A DNA stretch of 64,000 nucleotides, taken from contig CP114482.1 in assembly GCA_027186245.1 (NCBI GenBank), positions 15,705,209-15,769,208 on the forward strand, given 5' to 3'. Position 1 is the stretch's first letter. Each line of letters opens with the position of its first letter. The stretch comes from Coriaria nepalensis. Its lineage: Eukaryota; Streptophyta; Magnoliopsida; Cucurbitales; Coriariaceae. This document shows positions 61,101 through 64,000 of this stretch, one piece after another. The notes below the pieces were generated by a model. The model did not search any database. It was not told the DNA's origin and saw only the letters and a program-made list of their open reading frames with translations. Made by a program: the position numbers and the translations under genes.

Positions 61101-64000
61101 ATTTACTGACTAAAAGTGACTCAATGTCATGATTTTAAGGCTATACAAATGCCTAGTTGCCTTCAAAAGATCCATTGCAAATTATGCACAAAAGCCGTGG
61201 TTCAGGTGCGAAAAAAGATTTCGTTTAAATTTCTTTGAAATGATTTAATTACTAGAAGAGACTCGATGACATGATTTCAAGGCTAAACAATGGATAATTT
61301 CTTGAATACATCAATTGCAAGTTATGCACAAAAGTCTCGATTGAAGAGTGAAAATAGAATTTGTTCAAAATGCTTTCAAATGATTTGATGACTAGAAGAC
61401 ACTCAATGACATGATTTTAAGGCTAGAAAGATGCATAGTTGCCTTCAATTATTGAATTGAAAGTTCTGAACGAAAGTCGTGTTTGAAGTGCGAAAACATA
61501 GAATTCTTTCGAATTACCTTTAATTGATTTAATGACTAGAGAATAGTCGATGACATGATTTTAAAGCTAAACAAACGCATAATTCCCCTCAATAGATCAA
61601 TTGCATGTTTTGTACAAAAGTCGTGTTTGAAATGCGAAAATTGAATTCGTTTGAATTGATTTCGAATGATTTACTGACTAAAAGTGACTCAATGACATGA
61701 TTTTAAGGCTATACAAATGCCTAGTTGCCTTCAAAAGATCCATTGCAAATTATGCACAAAAGCCGTGGTTCATGTGCGAAAAAAGATTACGTTTAAATTT
61801 CTTTGAAATGATTTAATTACTAGAACAGACTCGATGACATGATTTCAAGGCTAAACAATGGATAATTTGCTTGAATACATCAATTGCAAGTTATGCACAA
61901 AAGCCTCGATTGAAGAGCGAAAATAGAATTTGTTCAAAATGCTTTCAAATGATTTGATGACTAGAAGACACTCAATGACATGATTTTAAGGCTAGAAAGA
62001 TGCATAGTTGCCTTCAATTGTTGAATTGAAAGTTCTGAACGAAAGTCGTGTTTGAAGTACGAAAAAATAGAATTCTTTCGAATTACTTTTAATTGTTTTA
62101 GTGACTAGAGAACACTCAAAGACATGATTTTTAGGCTAAACAAACGCATAATTGCCTTCAATAGATCAATTGCATGTTTTGCGATAAAGTCGTGTTTGAA
62201 ATGCGAAAATAGAATTCGTTTGAATTGATTTCGAATGATTTACTGACTAAAAGTGACTCAATGACATGATTTTAAGGCTATACAAATGCCTAGTTGCCTT
62301 CAAAAGATCCATTGCAAATTATGCACAAAAGCCGTGGTTCAGGTGCGAAAAAAGATTTCGTTTAAATTTCTTTGAAATGATTTAATTACTAGAAGAGACT
62401 CGATGACATGATTTCAAGGCTAAACAATGGATAATTTCTTGAATACATCAATTGCAAGTTATGCACAAAAGTCTCGATTGAAGAGTGAAAATAGAATTTG
62501 TTCAAAATGCTTTCAAATGATTTGATGACTAGAAGACACTCAATGACATGATTTTAAGGCTAGAAAGATGCATAGTTGCCTTCAATTATTGAATTGAAAG
62601 TTCTGAACGAAAGTCGTGTTTGAAGTGCGAAAACATAGAATTCTTTCGAATTACCTTTAATTGATTTAATGACTAGAGAATAGTCGATGACATGATTTTA
62701 AAGCTAAACAAACGCATAATTCCCCTCAATAGATCAATTGCATGTTTTGTACAAAAGTCGTGTTTGAAATGCGAAAATTGAATTCGTTTGAATTGATTTC
62801 GAATGATTTACTGACTAAAAGTGACTCAATGACATGATTTTAAGGCTATACAAATGCCTAGTTGCCTTCAAAAGATCCATTGCAAATTATGCACAAAAGC
62901 CGTGGTTCATGTGCGAAAAAAGATTACGTTTAAATTTCTTTGAAATGATTTAATTACTAGAACAGACTCGATGACATGATTTCAAGGCTAAACAATGGAT
63001 AATTTGCTTGAATACATCAATTGCAAGTTATGCACAAAAGCCTCGATTGAAGAGCGAAAATAGAATTTGTTCAAAATGCTTTCAAATGATTTGATGACTA
63101 GAAGACACTCAATGACATGATTTTAAGGCTAGAAAGATGCATAGTTGCCTTCAATTGTTGAATTGAAAGTTCTGAACGAAAGTCGTGTTTGAAGTACGAA
63201 AAAATAGAATTCTTTCGAATTACTTTTAATTGTTTTAGTGACTAGAGAACACTCAAAGACATGATTTTTAGGCTAAACAAACGCATAATTGCCTTCAATA
63301 GATCAATTGCATGTTTTGCGATAAAGTCGTGTTTGAAATGCGAAAATAGAATTCGTTTGAATTGATTTCGAATGATTTACTGACTAAAAGTGACTCAATG
63401 ACATGATTTTAAGGCTATACAAATGCCTAGTTGCCTTCAAAAGATCCATTGCAAATTATGCAATAAAGCCGTGGTTCTGGTGCGAAAAAAGATTTCGTTT
63501 AAATTTCTTTGAAATGATTTAATTACTAGAAGAGATTCGATGACATGATTTCAAGGCTAAACAATGGATAATTTGCTTGAAAACATCAATTGCAAGTTAT
63601 GCACAAAAGTCTCGATTGAAGAGCGAAAATAGAATTTGTCCAAAATGCTTTCAAATGATTTGATGACGAGAAGAGACTCAATGACATGATTTTAAGGCTA
63701 AAAAGATGCATAGTTGCCTTCAATTATTGAATTGAAAGTTCTGAACGAAAGTCGTGTTTGAAGTGCGAAAAAATAGAATTCTTTCGAATTACTTTTAATT
63801 GATTTAATGACTAGAGAGCACTCAATGACATGATTTCAAGGCTAAACAAATGCATAATTGCCTTCAATAGATCAATTTCATGTTTTGCACAAAGGTCGTG
63901 TTTGAGATGCGAAAATAGAATTCGTTTGAATTGATTTCGAATGATTTACTGACTAAAAGTGACTCAATGACATGATTTTAAGGCTATACAAATGCCTAGT
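55118..64000 (+). repeat. Family II gamma block with a 1706-bp three-tetramer HOR
   Basis: Monomer A starts at 55118, 55686, 56255, 56823, 57248, 57816, 58386, 58954, 59523, 60091, 60660, 61229, 61797, 62366, 62934 and 63503. Three tetramer forms recur. X has AATTTCTTGAATAC, CCTTTAATTG, GAATAGTCGATG and TTCCCCTCAATAG. Y has AAAGCCTCG, CAATTGTTGAATTG, TGTTTTAGTGAC and TTGCGATAAAG. Z has GACGAGAAG, GAGAGCACTC, AATTTCATG, AAAGGTCG and GAGATGCG. Their order from 58954 is Z-X-Y, Z-X-Y, X-Y, Z (cut off). TTGCGATAAAG recurs 1706 bp apart (58771, 60477, 62183), then 1137 bp later (63320) where one Z is missing. The last unit is cut in monomer D by the window end. Confidence 0.93.
56964..57105 (+). 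repeat. B/C fusion monomer making a trimer (second)
   Basis: The monomer starts as B (AATGCTTTCAAATG, AAAAAGATGCATAG) and switches to C within TTGCCTTCAAT, continuing AGATCAAGTGCATG and CACAAAAGTCGTG to a C-type end. The unit from 56823 is 425 bp. The switch point is downstream of the one in the 54.8-kb fusion, so the two arose independently. Confidence 0.93.

Larger units (their letters stand above)
1..64000 (+). repeat. Continuous ~142-bp satellite array organised as 569-bp tetramers
   Basis: The entire window is made of head-to-tail monomers of 141-144 bp in the repeating order A-B-C-D, giving a 569-bp tetramer. I phased it on the start of monomer A (ATTGCTTTG in the first 5.6 kb, ATTTCTTTG afterwards); nearly all successive starts are 568-570 bp apart. 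Every monomer lies in the same orientation; I saw no inverted copy, transposon or unique spacer. All monomers share a core starting GACTCAATGACATG and a block near TTATGCAC. Reading frames are closed by stops in almost every copy. No stretch over 300 bases lies outside the array. Satellites of 140-180 bp with nested HORs are typical of centromeric or pericentromeric heterochromatin in many plants and animals; that location is inferred here, not shown. Confidence 0.98.

Noticed and set aside
1..64000. CRISPR array
   Set aside because: There are short conserved blocks at regular spacing, but the intervening sequence is itself repeated and not unique, unit sizes are far too long, and no cas-like gene is present.
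1..64000. Repetitive protein-coding gene
   Set aside because: Monomer lengths of 141, 144, 142 and 142 do not keep a reading frame, and stops occur in all frames at short intervals.
1..64000. tRNA, 5S or other RNA gene arrays
   Set aside because: I saw no A/B box pair, cloverleaf or known 5S sequence in either strand of the monomers.
1..64000. Assignment to the 142-bp satellite of tenebrionid beetles
   Set aside because: Unit length and AT-richness fit, but length alone is not diagnostic and I cannot confirm sequence identity without a search. Many plants and animals have satellites of this size.

Overview
The whole 64 kb window is one uninterrupted, AT-rich tandem satellite array (about one third G+C by eye). 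I see no protein-coding gene, RNA gene, transposon or unique sequence beyond a 33-bp tract present twice. A multi-kilobase head-to-tail array of ~142-bp monomers with nested higher-order repeats (HORs) points to eukaryotic constitutive heterochromatin, quite possibly centromeric or pericentromeric, from a long-read assembly. The sequence alone does not tell me the species or even whether it is plant or animal.

Basic architecture. Four monomer types, A (141 bp), B (144 bp), C (142 bp) and D (142 bp), follow one another in fixed order and orientation and make a 569-bp tetramer. I could phase every tetramer by the start of monomer A: 10 starts from position 1 to 5408 (family I) and 104 starts from 5605 to 63503 (family II), about 448 full monomers in all. 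The types share a core beginning GACTCAATGACATG and a second block around TTATGCAC; outside these they differ clearly.

Regions. 1-5586: family I tetramers, very alike, with one hexamer made by a D/B fusion. 5586/5587: abrupt junction to family II. 5587-13706: family II 'alpha' tetramers with local 8-mer periodicity. 13707-24513: alpha/beta mosaic including a 1706-bp (12-mer) duplication. 24514-27358: two full copies and a partial third of a 1138-bp 8-mer. 27359-30204: mosaic. 30205-31342: start of a 'beta' 8-mer array. 31343-39328: two tandem copies of a 3993-bp (28-mer) block, each with the same 33-bp foreign-looking replacement. 39329-45018: the beta 8-mer array again, nearly identical copies at exact 1138-bp spacing. 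45019-55117: diversified beta tetramers. 55118-64000: 'gamma' section with a three-tetramer (ZXY, 1706-bp) HOR and two trimers made by B/C fusions.

How it works together. The array reads as a record of unequal exchange and amplification at nested scales (142, 569, 1138, 1706 and 3993 bp). Fused monomers and the dated 33-bp replacement allow part of the order of events to be inferred. Dyad symmetries and a half-match to the CENP-B box sit at monomer junctions. These are sequence observations; any centromere role is inference.
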